The notes under the pieces: generated by a model
Databases searched by the model: none
Seen by the model: the letters and a program-made list of their open reading frames with translations, nothing else
Told to the model about the DNA's origin: nothing
Shown: positions 17,332-25,754 of the stretch, piece after piece
Position numbering within the stretch: position 1 is the stretch's first letter
How the letters are laid out: every line of letters starts with the position of its first letter
From: Alphaproteobacteria bacterium
Lineage (GTDB): Bacteria; Pseudomonadota; Alphaproteobacteria; Rickettsiales; SXRF01
Direction of reading: 5' to 3'
DNA length: 64,000 bases
Assembly (NCBI GenBank): GCA_025362975.1
Contig: JANYES010000011.1
Coordinates: forward strand, 193,581-257,580
Translations under genes and position numbers: made by a program

Positions 17332-18159
17332 ATGGATATCATGATTCTTCAAAAGGGTGGCCTTGTAATGTACGGCCTGGCTGCACTTTCGGTGTATGCG
17401 GTGGCAGTGGTCATCTTCAAAGTCATCCAGTTTCGCAAGTCGAACGTGTTCGACCACAGCTTCATCGAACCGGCCCTGCGCGAGATCAAACAAGGCGACC
17501 GGGCCCGGGCCACCAAAACGCTTGCAAGCACAAAAGGCCCCATCGCCCGCATCATGCGCGTTACCTTCGAATGTGTCGCCAATCGCGAAATGTCGCAAAA
17601 AAGCAAAGAAGCCGAAATCATGCGCGTCGGATCGGCCGACCTGCGCTATCTCGAATCGCATCTGCGCGGTTTGGAAATGGCCGCTTCCGTCGCTCCGCTC
17701 ATGGGTCTTCTGGGCACCGTGATCGGGATGATCGGTTCGTTTTCCAAACTCAGCCTCTCGGGCACCCGTGTCGATCCGACCGTACTTGCCGGTGGCATTT
17801 GGGAAGCGTTGCTGACCACCGCAGGTGGCCTCGCGGTTGCCATTCCAGCGCTCGCCGCCCACTACTTGCTTGACGGCGTGATCGAAAAAGTCCGCGCCAC
17901 CATGAAGGACGTCTCCATCCAGATCCTCGCGCTCGAAGACGAGTTCCGCCGCAACGAACGTGCGCTCGCCATCGAAGAATCGCGCCGCGCCGAAGCCAAT
18001 CGCCGCAACGTCGAAGAAAGCGAACGCAAAATGCGCGAAGACGATGACCAGAAAAAACGCGACGAAGCCGACGCATGGGCCGAAACCCAGCGCAAAAATT
18101 CGCCGCAGAAAACGTCGACGCTCCACCTTCTGTCCCCTAAGTACACAAACGCGACCTAA
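17332..18159 (+). CDS. exbB: ExbB/TolQ/MotA-family proton channel protein
   Basis: 275-residue inner-membrane protein that, with ExbD, converts proton flow into motion of TonB. Three spans: about 10-30, about 123-145 (APLMGLLGTVIGMIGSF) and about 158-178 (LLTTAGGLAVAIPALAAHYL); the last two carry the family signature. Unlike standard ExbB it has a long charged C-terminal coiled coil of about 70 residues rich in Glu, Arg and Lys. First gene of the Exb/TonB operon; GGGAGG lies 12 bases before the ATG, somewhat far. Confidence 0.92.
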   Translation: MDIMILQKGGLVMYGLAALSVYAVAVVIFKVIQFRKSNVFDHSFIEPALREIKQGDRARATKTLASTKGPIARIMRVTFECVANREMSQKSKEAEIMRVGSADLRYLESHLRGLEMAASVAPLMGLLGTVIGMIGSFSKLSLSGTRVDPTVLAGGIWEALLTTAGGLAVAIPALAAHYLLDGVIEKVRATMKDVSIQILALEDEFRRNERALAIEESRRAEANRRNVEESERKMREDDDQKKRDEADAWAETQRKNSPQKTSTLHLLSPKYTNAT

Positions 18160-18168
18160 GGCATTTCC

Positions 18169-18597
18169 ATGAGCGCACTGGCGGAGCAACAGGCACGGAC
18201 ATTCTTAACTGATCTGCAAGCGGGCAACCCGCCGCAGGGCACCGTCGCCGACACTGCCAATGTGACAGAGAATTATGCTTTTTCCGACAATGTCGCATGG
18301 GCGGTCATTCCTGTCAGCAACCAGCCGCTCCTTAACGCCGTGCTCGGTATGATGGGTGCTTGCGACGCTTCCGAGCCGACACCGGCCACCATCACGCGCG
18401 GTGAAAACGGCGACGGGCGCGAAAGCATCGACATCGCCGGTAAAAAAGGTTTCGCCGTCGAAATGGTCGCCACCCCGGAATTAAGCGGCCCCGACATGGC
18501 GACCGCCAATTTCGCCGTCAACGGCGTGCTGTTCATGATCAATAAAGAATTCCTCGGCGATATTCTCGCCCCGCGCGGAATGGGGCTGGCCGTATGA
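18169..18597 (+). CDS. Unknown protein inside the Exb/TonB operon
   Basis: 142 residues, soluble, no signal peptide; starts MSALAEQQARTFLTDLQAGN. Beta-like middle (VAWAVIPVSNQPLLNAVLGM, GFAVEMVATPELSG). It lies nine bases after exbB and overlaps exbD by four bases (ATGA), so it is translated with the complex. I do not recognise the family. Position suggests a cytoplasmic accessory of the energising complex, but nothing in the sequence proves it. Confidence 0.8.
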   Translation: MSALAEQQARTFLTDLQAGNPPQGTVADTANVTENYAFSDNVAWAVIPVSNQPLLNAVLGMMGACDASEPTPATITRGENGDGRESIDIAGKKGFAVEMVATPELSGPDMATANFAVNGVLFMINKEFLGDILAPRGMGLAV

Positions 18598-19238
18598 GCT
18601 TTATGCTATCTAATAAGGAATGGGATTTCGAGCGCGCGCGCAAAAAGCGCACCGCCGCGCTGAACCTGACGCCGATGATCGACATCATGTTCATCCTGAT
18701 CATCTTTTTTATGCTCACCACCACCTTCATGCGCATCGAATCGCTTGAGCTCAACCTGCCCTCGGTCAGCGCCAAAGCCGCCACCGACAAGGGCGAAGTG
18801 ATGCATCTGTTCATCCAAGCCAACGGCGACATGCTGCTCGGCAGCCGCAAGCTCGATCAGGATGAGTTGACCGAATCGATGAAACGTATGTTTGAAAAAG
18901 ACACCAATACAAAGGTGATGTTGCTGACCGCCGAAGGCGTAACCATGCAGCAGCTCGTCGGCATCATGGACCGCGTGTATCTCGCCGGTGGTCGCAGCCT
19001 GTTTGTCCGCAAATGGGACGGCGCCCCCGCGAGCGCCAAAGAACCCGCCTCTCCCGCCTCCGTTCAGGTAAACCCAATGGATACCGTCGCCTCCGCTGAT
19101 GCTGCCGCGGCACTGTCTCCCGCCGCTGGCACGCCCGCGACCGCTTCTGCTCCCGCCGCGCCTTCCGTTGCCGTGCCGACCTCCGCCCCGGCTGGCACCA
19201 GGAAGCGCGACCCCGCTAAACCCGTTGTTCTGCATTAG
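18594..19238 (+). CDS. exbD: ExbD/TolR-family protein with Ala/Pro-rich tail
   Basis: Proton-pathway subunit with one membrane span. ALNLTPMIDIMFILIIFFML holds the conserved Asp of the span, followed by a periplasmic domain to about residue 145. After that comes a 70-residue tail made almost only of Ala, Pro, Ser, Thr and Val, ending RKRDPAKPVVLH. The tail is not part of the ExbD fold and may span the periplasm or bind the cell wall. First of two tandem ExbD genes; 214 residues versus the usual about 140. Confidence 0.92.
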   Translation: MSFMLSNKEWDFERARKKRTAALNLTPMIDIMFILIIFFMLTTTFMRIESLELNLPSVSAKAATDKGEVMHLFIQANGDMLLGSRKLDQDELTESMKRMFEKDTNTKVMLLTAEGVTMQQLVGIMDRVYLAGGRSLFVRKWDGAPASAKEPASPASVQVNPMDTVASADAAAALSPAAGTPATASAPAAPSVAVPTSAPAGTRKRDPAKPVVLH

Positions 19239-19246
19239 GCCCGCGC

Positions 19247-19663
19247 ATGGATTTTGAACGCACCAAACGCAAAAAAATCGAAATCAGCCTCATTCCGCTG
19301 ATCGACGTGTCGATGTTCCTGCTCATCTTCTTTATGGTGGCGGGTTCGATCGAGAAATTTGAAATCATTCCCGTCGACCCGCCGGTGGCGCAAAGCGGCA
19401 AGCTGATGGATGAAGGCCATATCGTCATCCTGCTCGGCCGCCACGGCGAAATCATTGTCGGTGACGACATCGTGCCGATGGAAGAAATGCAGAAAATGCT
19501 CGCACCGGACCTGCAAGCGAACCCTAACAAAGTCGTGACCGTCAAAGCAGACGCCACCGTGTCCGCCAACCGCGTTATCGAAGTGATGGACGCGATCAAG
19601 GCGGCGGGTGGCCGGAACCTTTCCGTCGTCACCCAATCGAAAGCGCAGCTGCATGTCGAGTAA
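19247..19663 (+). CDS. exbD: Second ExbD/TolR-family protein
   Basis: 138 residues, normal ExbD length: a cytoplasmic start MDFERTKRKKIEISL, one span with the essential Asp (IPLIDVSMFLLIFFMVAG) and a periplasmic domain. It differs clearly from the first ExbD (basic KRKK versus ARKKRTAAL, different span), so this is an old duplication and the two may form a heterodimer. Eight bases after the first exbD; its end overlaps the tonB start. Confidence 0.92.
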   Translation: MDFERTKRKKIEISLIPLIDVSMFLLIFFMVAGSIEKFEIIPVDPPVAQSGKLMDEGHIVILLGRHGEIIVGDDIVPMEEMQKMLAPDLQANPNKVVTVKADATVSANRVIEVMDAIKAAGGRNLSVVTQSKAQLHVE

Positions 19664-20537
19664 AGACCAGTTCGCCAAATTCATAGCCAGGCTGAAACCG
19701 CGCAAAACTGCCGGGACCATGCAGCAGCAGGTGCAGATGGGCACTGAATTCATCGATCATAAACTATTCGGGCTGACATTGGCCGCCGCCATTGTGCTGC
19801 ATATCATGGCGCTGTATCTTTATAACCTGATGCCTAAAACCGAAGTGATCGACATTCCCGTGCGCGCGCTCAACATCAAACTCGGCGACGGCGAACCCTT
19901 CACGCAGGATGAGCAGAAAGCCGAACAGCCCGCCACCGACAATAATAACAACGTCGAAAGCGCCATTAATAAAATGACCCGCGACGCCGATCCAAGCGAA
20001 CAGGCCCGCAGCAAGGCCGTGATGAGCTCGATGGACAAGCTGATGGCGGGCAAGGAAGACACCGCCTCGAAAGCCTTTGAAAAAGCCATGAGCGTGCCGA
20101 CCACCGAAGCCAACGCGCTGATGCAGGAATCGGCCAAGAAACTTTCCAACATCGCCAAGCAGTTCGTACGCACCAACGCCATGCAAGCGCCAAGTGCCAA
20201 GGGCGCAGGCTCGGTCGTGGGCAATTCCACCGCGAAGGAAGCCGAAATGATGGAGCGCTACGAGCAGCTCATTTCGCTGTGGATCGAAAAATTCAAGCAA
20301 TACCCGGATGAAGCCCGCAGCAATGGCATGCAGGGCGAAACCGTCGTGCGCATCCGCATCGACCGTCATGGCAATATCCGTTATTATATTCTCGAGCGTT
20401 CCACCGGCTTCCAGGTGCTGGATAAAGCCGCCATCGACATGGTCAAACGTGCCAACCCTGTTCCCGCCGTGCCTAACGATTACCCGCCGGGCGATTTGAT
20501 CGAATTCCTGATTCCGGTCAATTTCCACCTGCAATAA
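19653..20537 (+). CDS. tonB: TonB-family energy transducer
   Basis: 294 residues. Short cytoplasmic N-terminus, one span (LFGLTLAAAIVLHIMALYLY, about 31-50), a long polar helical linker rich in Lys, Glu, Met and Ala (about 70-200) instead of the Pro-rich linker of classical TonB, and a C-terminal TonB domain (GETVVRIRIDRHGNIRYYIL...SSTGF-type core, VPNDYPPGDLIEFLIPVNF). Start at the ATG 19653, overlapping the exbD stop; a longer reading begins inside exbD. No TonB-dependent receptor lies in the window. Confidence 0.88.
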   Translation: MSSKDQFAKFIARLKPRKTAGTMQQQVQMGTEFIDHKLFGLTLAAAIVLHIMALYLYNLMPKTEVIDIPVRALNIKLGDGEPFTQDEQKAEQPATDNNNNVESAINKMTRDADPSEQARSKAVMSSMDKLMAGKEDTASKAFEKAMSVPTTEANALMQESAKKLSNIAKQFVRTNAMQAPSAKGAGSVVGNSTAKEAEMMERYEQLISLWIEKFKQYPDEARSNGMQGETVVRIRIDRHGNIRYYILERSTGFQVLDKAAIDMVKRANPVPAVPNDYPPGDLIEFLIPVNFHLQ

Positions 20538-20540
20538 TCT

Positions 20541-21533
20541 ATGACGAACCTCCTCATCACCGGCGGCGCTGGGTTTATCGGCAGCAACTTTGTGGCGCAG
20601 GCCGTTGCGCGCGGGCACAAGGTCGTGGTGCTGGATTTGCTTACCTATGCCGGGCATAAGGACAATGTCGATAAGGGCGCGACGCTCGTCGTCGGCGATA
20701 TTTGCGACAAGGCGCTGGTGTCGACATTGCTTGCCGATCACGCCGTCGAATGGGTCATCAATTTTGCCGCTGAAAGCCATGTCGACAACTCCATCGTCGG
20801 TCCCGGCACGTTTATTCAAACCAACATCAGCGGCACGTTCTCGATGCTCGAAGCATTCCGCGCTTACGGCAAAGGCAAGCGTTTCATCCAGATTTCGACC
20901 GACGAAGTTTACGGCTCGCTGGGGCCGACCGGCAAGTTCAGCGAAACCTCGCCGATCCATCCGAACTCGCCGTATTCCGCCTCGAAAGCCGCCGGGGACC
21001 ACCTCGCCCGCTCATGGTTCGAAACGTACGGCCTTCCCATCATCACCACCCATTGCACCAATAATTACGGCGCGCGCCAACACCCGGAAAAACTGATTCC
21101 GCACATGCTCACCCTTGCGCTGCGCGGTGAAAAACTCACCGTCTACGGCGACGGCAGAAACATCCGCGACTGGATTCATGTCGACGATCATTGCGCCGGG
21201 CTGTGGCTGGCGTTGGAACGAGGCACGCCCGGACAGGTCTACGATTTCGGCGGCGACGCGGAGAGCGATAATCTGTCGCTCGTTAAAAAACTCTGCGCGC
21301 TGCTTGATGCGAGAAAGCCCAAAGCCTCTGGCAAATACCAAGACCAGATCGCCTTCGTCACTGACCGTTTGGGCCATGACCGGCGCTACGCGATTGACGA
21401 TTCCAAGGCCAAAAAAGAGCTGGGGTTTACGCGCAGCTATCAGCTCGAACAGGGCTTGGCCGCAACCGTCGACTGGTATCTGGCCAACCAGCAATGGTGC
21501 ACCACCATGCTTACCCCGGTGGACAAACGATGA
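20541..21533 (+). CDS. rmlB: dTDP-glucose 4,6-dehydratase
   Basis: Converts dTDP-glucose to dTDP-4-keto-6-deoxyglucose. 330 residues with the NAD loop LLITGGAGFIGSNFVAQAVA, the STDEVYGSLG segment with the catalytic Asp-Glu, and the YSASKAAGDH Tyr-x3-Lys pair. It begins three bases after tonB on the same strand and ends with a four-base overlap into the GNAT gene. Second step of deoxysugar supply for surface polysaccharide. Confidence 0.94.
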   Translation: MTNLLITGGAGFIGSNFVAQAVARGHKVVVLDLLTYAGHKDNVDKGATLVVGDICDKALVSTLLADHAVEWVINFAAESHVDNSIVGPGTFIQTNISGTFSMLEAFRAYGKGKRFIQISTDEVYGSLGPTGKFSETSPIHPNSPYSASKAAGDHLARSWFETYGLPIITTHCTNNYGARQHPEKLIPHMLTLALRGEKLTVYGDGRNIRDWIHVDDHCAGLWLALERGTPGQVYDFGGDAESDNLSLVKKLCALLDARKPKASGKYQDQIAFVTDRLGHDRRYAIDDSKAKKELGFTRSYQLEQGLAATVDWYLANQQWCTTMLTPVDKR

Positions 21534-21949
21534 TTGATTATATCGTCAACCCGGAGCTGAGTGCGCTCGAATTCATCAATGTTTTGCAGCGTTCTGGGCT
21601 GGCCGCGCGCCGCCCGATCAGCGATATGGAATGCATCGAGGGCATGCTGGAGGGCGCAAGCCTGATGGTAGCGGCGTATGACGGCGATCTGCTCGTGGGC
21701 ATTGCGCGTTCGGTCACGGATTTCCATTATTGCTGTTATCTGTCGGACCTTGCCGTCGATCAGGCGTATCAACGCCAAGGTATCGGCGCCGATTTGATCG
21801 CGCGTACGCAGGACGAACTGGGCGACCAGTGCAAGCTCATTTTGCTCTCCGCGCCGGCAGCGGTGGATTATTATCCGCATATCGGTTTTGAACATCACCC
21901 GCAGGCATGGGTGCTCGGCCCGGATGCGATACCCAAGAGGAAACCATGA
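21530..21949 (+). CDS. GNAT-family N-acetyltransferase
   Basis: 139 residues. Acetyl-CoA binding motif A is [20 protein letters not shown] (about 67-86), preceded by the beta4 strand region; C-terminus [14 protein letters not shown]. The start at 21530 overlaps the rmlB stop; a start 36 bases earlier would lie inside rmlB. It is placed between rmlB and rmlA with overlaps on both sides. It could acetylate a sugar intermediate or simply be a passenger; substrate unknown. Confidence 0.85.
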   Translation: MIDYIVNPELSALEFINVLQRSGLAARRPISDMECIEGMLEGASLMVAAYDGDLLVGIARSVTDFHYCCYLSDLAVDQAYQRQGIGADLIARTQDELGDQCKLILLSAPAAVDYYPHIGFEHHPQAWVLGPDAIPKRKP

Positions 21950-22812
21950 AAGGCATTATTTTAGCTGGCGGCTCCGGCACGCGTCTGGCCCCCATGACAT
22001 CGGCCGTAAGCAAGCAGATGCTGCCGGTTTACGACAAACCGATGCTGTATTATCCGCTTTCCACGCTGATGCTCGCTGGCATCCGCGAAATCGCCGTAAT
22101 TTCCACACCGCGCGATTTGCCGTTGATGCGCCAGCTGCTCGGCACCGGGAAACAATGGGGTTTGGACCTGGCGTATATTGAGCAGCCCAAGCCCGAGGGC
22201 ATCGCGCAGGCGTTCGTGCTGGCCGAATCCTTCATCGGCAAAGACCCGGTCTGCCTCATTCTCGGCGATAATATTTTCTACGGGCACGGCCTCGGCGGCG
22301 CGCTGGAAAAAGCAGCCAAACTCACCAGCGGCGGCACCGTATTTGCTTACCATGTGCGCGACCCGCAGCGTTACGGCGTGGTGGAGATGGACAAAAAAGG
22401 CAAAGCGCTTTCCATCGAGGAAAAGCCAAAGCTGCCGAAATCATCGCTTGCTGTCACGGGGCTGTATTTTTATGGCAACGACGTGGTGAAAATCGCCAAG
22501 GCGCTGAAACCTTCGCCGCGCGGGGAGTTGGAAATCACCGATGTGAACAGGAAATACCTGAAGGATAAGCGCCTCAATGTCGAGCTGCTGAGCCGCGGCA
22601 TGGCGTGGCTGGATACCGGCACGCCGGATTCGCTGCTGGCGGCATCGTCGTTCGTGCAGACCGTCGAAGCGAGGCAGGGTTTGAAGATCGCCTGCGTCGA
22701 AGAAATGGCGCTGCGGCAGGGCTTCATCAGCAAAAAGCAATTCGCCACGCTTCTAGCCAATTACGGCAAAAGCGATTACGGGCGTTATTTGCAACAGGTC
22801 GCCGATGAGTAA
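21946..22812 (+). CDS. rmlA: Glucose-1-phosphate thymidylyltransferase
   Basis: Makes dTDP-glucose from dTTP and glucose-1-phosphate. 288 residues, start at the ATG overlapping the GNAT stop and preceded by AAGAGGAAA. Motifs: [52 protein letters not shown] and the [16 protein letters not shown] segment are all typical RmlA. It overlaps rmlD by eight bases. Confidence 0.95.
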   Translation: MKGIILAGGSGTRLAPMTSAVSKQMLPVYDKPMLYYPLSTLMLAGIREIAVISTPRDLPLMRQLLGTGKQWGLDLAYIEQPKPEGIAQAFVLAESFIGKDPVCLILGDNIFYGHGLGGALEKAAKLTSGGTVFAYHVRDPQRYGVVEMDKKGKALSIEEKPKLPKSSLAVTGLYFYGNDVVKIAKALKPSPRGELEITDVNRKYLKDKRLNVELLSRGMAWLDTGTPDSLLAASSFVQTVEARQGLKIACVEEMALRQGFISKKQFATLLANYGKSDYGRYLQQVADE

Positions 22813-23689
22813 AATACTCATCATGGGCAAAGGCGGGCAGCTCGCCAAAGCACTGCACCGTCAGCTCGGCGACAAAGCGCTCGTCATCGGCGCCGACGAC
22901 GCGGATTTCCTCGACCCGGATTTTATTGAAAAATTAACCGCGCTGGTGGGCGCGACGCCGATTTCAGCCGTCATCAATGCGGCGGCCTACACGCAGGTGG
23001 ATTTAACCGAAACCACCGGCAAGCAAGAAGCGCTGCGCATCAACGGTACGACCGTAGGTGAGCTGGCCGCATGGTGCAAATCGCGCGCGCTGCCGATGGT
23101 GCATTACTCGTCCGATTATGTATTCGACGGCAGCGGCGACCAGCCGTGGCGCGAAAGCGACCGGCCCAACCCGCTCAACGAATATGGCCGCACCAAGCTC
23201 GAAGGTGAACGATTGCTGCAAGCCGAACGCGGCGATTTCTTACTGTTTCGCACCTCGTGGCTGTATGACGCATGGGGCAAAAACTTCTTCAATACCATCC
23301 GCCGCCTGATTCGCCAGCGCGAGGAAATCAATGTCGTATCCGACCAGACCGGTGCGCCGACTTATGTGCCGCATCTTGCGACCGCCACACTCAAAGCGCT
23401 TAAACACGCCATGTCGGAACTCACGTTCCCCAGCGGCATCTATCATTTATGCAGCAGCGGCGAAACGAGCTGGTACGGCTTTGCCAATGAAATTTTCGAG
23501 CACGAGCGCGCCATCGGCATCCCCTGCCGGCGCGTCAATCCGATTCCGACAAGCGCATACCCCCTGCCCGCCAAACGCCCGCTGAATTCACGGCTGGATT
23601 GCAGCCTCGCACTGGAAAAACTGGGTGTACAGATTCCAGACTGGCAACGCGGCCTCAAGGATTGCTTGGCGGCGGCTGAGCTGCCATGA
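22805..23689 (+). CDS. rmlD: dTDP-4-dehydrorhamnose reductase
   Basis: Final reductase of dTDP-L-rhamnose synthesis. 294 residues with the short-chain reductase loop [18 protein letters not shown], the [13 protein letters not shown] segment and [11 protein letters not shown] with the Tyr-x3-Lys pair. rmlC, the 3,5-epimerase that should supply its substrate, is not in this cluster, so either it lies elsewhere or the pathway ends in another 6-deoxysugar. Its stop overlaps the next start by four bases. Confidence 0.93.
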   Translation: MSKILIMGKGGQLAKALHRQLGDKALVIGADDADFLDPDFIEKLTALVGATPISAVINAAAYTQVDLTETTGKQEALRINGTTVGELAAWCKSRALPMVHYSSDYVFDGSGDQPWRESDRPNPLNEYGRTKLEGERLLQAERGDFLLFRTSWLYDAWGKNFFNTIRRLIRQREEINVVSDQTGAPTYVPHLATATLKALKHAMSELTFPSGIYHLCSSGETSWYGFANEIFEHERAIGIPCRRVNPIPTSAYPLPAKRPLNSRLDCSLALEKLGVQIPDWQRGLKDCLAAAELP

Positions 23690-24651
23690 AAGAGGGTGTT
23701 CAACGCATCCCTTCATCCAATGCGATGAAGCATGTAACCTACGAACGCGCATTTAACGTTATAAAATCGTTTGAACAGAAATTGGTAGAGCGACGTTACG
23801 ACCTGGTGCTGGGAATTGCCCGCTCCGGTGTTATTCCTGCGGTCATGATTTCTCAAACCATTGATGTTACAGTTGCTTTTATCCAATGCGGTAGAACGCA
23901 AGAGCCACGTTTTATGGATAATATCGATGTTAAAGGCAAAAAAATTCTGCTGGTCGATGACATTATCGGTCTTGGCCTTACCATGCGAAAAGTTTACGAT
24001 TTCGTCAGGAATCATGGTGCCGATGTCTCCACCTGCTGCCTGTATTATGACGAAGAGACCACGCAATTTACTCCTGATTTCGGCTATTCCACGGAACATT
24101 TCATGCATGCGCAGTGGGATCGTAAGGATGTTACACCACGCAGCCGCCAGGCGCTCTCCGATAAAAACGGGCGATGCACCACCAGCGATACTTTTGAGTG
24201 CTTCGGCACCGATTTAGATGGCGTATTTCTTGATGATATTAATCGCAAGGCCTACCGCCTGGAAGGGCGTATCCAGCAGATCCTGCACTACCGCGACCAT
24301 CTTAAACCGATGGATAATATACCGGTGATCAACCACAGCGACGTACATATCATCACCGCCCGCCCGATGATGGATTTCGACCGCACGCGCCGCTGGCTGG
24401 ATGCAAATGGTTTTACGGATGTACAGTTGAGCTGCCGCGATCCTGCAAATTATGGGAATGGGCATGAGGAATCAGCGCGCTTTAAGGCTGAACAGATTTT
24501 AAAAACCGGTATTTCAAAATATTTTGAAAGCGATCTTCTGCAGGCAGTCCTTATTGCAAAGAAAGCACCCTGCACTGACATTTACTGGTGGGGAAAAAAA
24601 GACCGTTTGCGTATATACGCAAACGATGTGACTGCGCCTTTTACGATTTAG
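23686..24651 (+). CDS. Phosphoribosyltransferase-HAD phosphatase-like fusion protein
   Basis: 321 residues. N-terminal half: a type I phosphoribosyltransferase fold with the PRPP loop ILLVDDIIGLGLTM (about 87-100; the usual Thr-Gly is Leu-Gly here) and YDLVLGIARSGVIPAVMIS upstream. C-terminal half: HAD-like, with CFGTDLDGVFLDD (about 168-180, DxDG nucleophile motif) and HIITARPMMDF (motif II). Translationally coupled to rmlD. A/T content is higher than in the rml genes, which hints at separate acquisition. A salvage or sugar-phosphate role is guesswork. Confidence 0.75.
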   Translation: MKEGVQRIPSSNAMKHVTYERAFNVIKSFEQKLVERRYDLVLGIARSGVIPAVMISQTIDVTVAFIQCGRTQEPRFMDNIDVKGKKILLVDDIIGLGLTMRKVYDFVRNHGADVSTCCLYYDEETTQFTPDFGYSTEHFMHAQWDRKDVTPRSRQALSDKNGRCTTSDTFECFGTDLDGVFLDDINRKAYRLEGRIQQILHYRDHLKPMDNIPVINHSDVHIITARPMMDFDRTRRWLDANGFTDVQLSCRDPANYGNGHEESARFKAEQILKTGISKYFESDLLQAVLIAKKAPCTDIYWWGKKDRLRIYANDVTAPFTI

Positions 24652-25048
24652 ACGCCATATATTTTTGGAAATCGACACGCGACCACTCCGCTTCAACACC
24701 GACCGACTGTGTCTCTGGAAAAATATCAGGTTTGCATACACTTACTTTAGCGTAGCTGGTGCGGTCATCTGTTTTGAAGATAAACGCCAGGAGATCATTC
24801 ACGCAGGTTTCAAGTAATGCGATATGCGGGCGGTTAGGCCACTCCTCAACTACCAGTTTTCGCACATGGTCATAATTGAAACATTCATCGATTGTTTCAG
24901 GTTTGCACGAATAGCTGCATTCGACCGTTGCATTGACAATAATACGCTGCGGGATTTTTTCGTGCTCATGTATGCCAACGGGAATGTGCGTTTCAATATT
25001 GCAAATATTGATGCGCCAGCGTTGTTTGGAACAGGGACTAAAGGACAT
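24641..25048 (-). CDS. folB: Dihydroneopterin aldolase/epimerase family protein (FolB-like)
   Basis: 135 residues of the tunnel fold (T-fold) family acting on dihydroneopterin in folate or pterin synthesis. Visible features are the ETHIPVGIHEHEKIPQRIIV strand pair and FNYDHVRKLVVEE, where the Tyr-Asp-x-Val stretch matches FolB. The C-terminal active-site motif is weaker than in enteric FolB. I use the ATG at 25048; an upstream in-frame ATG at 25066 is also possible. It overlaps the upstream reductase gene, so the two are coupled. Confidence 0.75.
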   Translation of the reverse strand: MSFSPCSKQRWRINICNIETHIPVGIHEHEKIPQRIIVNATVECSYSCKPETIDECFNYDHVRKLVVEEWPNRPHIALLETCVNDLLAFIFKTDDRTSYAKVSVCKPDIFPETQSVGVEAEWSRVDFQKYMASKS

Positions 25049-25754
25049 GTTGACCTGCATCCACATAAATGGTTTGGGCCGTTAAATAAGGTTGCTGCGC
25101 CAGCCAGACGACCGTTGCTGCTAAATCCTGCGGCGTAGGGTGCTGCCGAAGTGGTACCAATGCCGCCATTTTTTTTTCATAATCCTGCTCGTTGTCGTTT
25201 GACGGGATAATGCAGCCCGGGCAAACTGCGTTGATACGAAAATCTGGGCCCAGCGCACGTGCGGCCATTTCCGTAAAATCGCCAAGCACTTTTTTTGACA
25301 ATAGGTAAGCGAAATGACTGCCTCCCGTGCGGGCGATTTCAGTATCAAGTATATTGATCACCGAACCCTTTTGGAAACTACGTGCAAATGCCTGTGTCAG
25401 GAAAAAAGGAGCCTTGAAATTAACGGCGAATTGGCGGTCAAAAAGCGCCTCATCAGTTCCCATGAAATCTGCACGTTCAAAAACTGAAGCGTTATTCACC
25501 AGTATAGTGCAACGCGGAAGTGCGTGTTTCACCTTATCGACTAACGATGAAATGCCAGCTAAATCGATTAAATCCTGCTGGAATAAAACACATTCTACGC
25601 CCAGCGCTTCAATAATTGCCCGAAGTTTTACCGCGTCAGCCTCAGAGCTATTATGATGCAGGGCCACGTCGTATTCCTCGCGGGCGAAGGCTTGGGCGAT
25701 CACCGCGCCTACGCGCTTTGCCGCGCCCGTAATGAGGACGGCGGGGCGCGTCAT
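25038..25754 (-). CDS. Pteridine-reductase-type short-chain dehydrogenase (FolM-like)
   Basis: 238 residues. The cofactor loop is TGAAKRVG, the TGxxxRxG variant that marks pteridine reductases (PTR1, FolM), not the TGxxxGxG of most SDRs. LVNNASVFER and the Tyr-x3-Lys pair in FAYLLSKKVL complete the catalytic site. Adjacent folB supports a role in reducing dihydropterin or dihydromonapterin to the tetrahydro form. It overlaps pyrE by four bases at its start and folB at its end. Confidence 0.87.
   Translation of the reverse strand: MTRPAVLITGAAKRVGAVIAQAFAREEYDVALHHNSSEADAVKLRAIIEALGVECVLFQQDLIDLAGISSLVDKVKHALPRCTILVNNASVFERADFMGTDEALFDRQFAVNFKAPFFLTQAFARSFQKGSVINILDTEIARTGGSHFAYLLSKKVLGDFTEMAARALGPDFRINAVCPGCIIPSNDNEQDYEKKMAALVPLRQHPTPQDLAATVVWLAQQPYLTAQTIYVDAGQHVL

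Noticed and set aside
16249-18189. A long open frame of 646 codons on the minus strand that would fuse the glycosyltransferase to a His/Phe/Gly-rich N-terminal half.
   Set aside because: The first half is the exact antisense of exbB and has shadow-type composition; the real GT start is at 17205.
19764-21002. A 412-codon open frame on the minus strand opposite tonB and rmlB.
   Set aside because: Both opposite-strand genes are clear families and the frame has His/Gly/Arg-rich shadow composition without any ribosome site.
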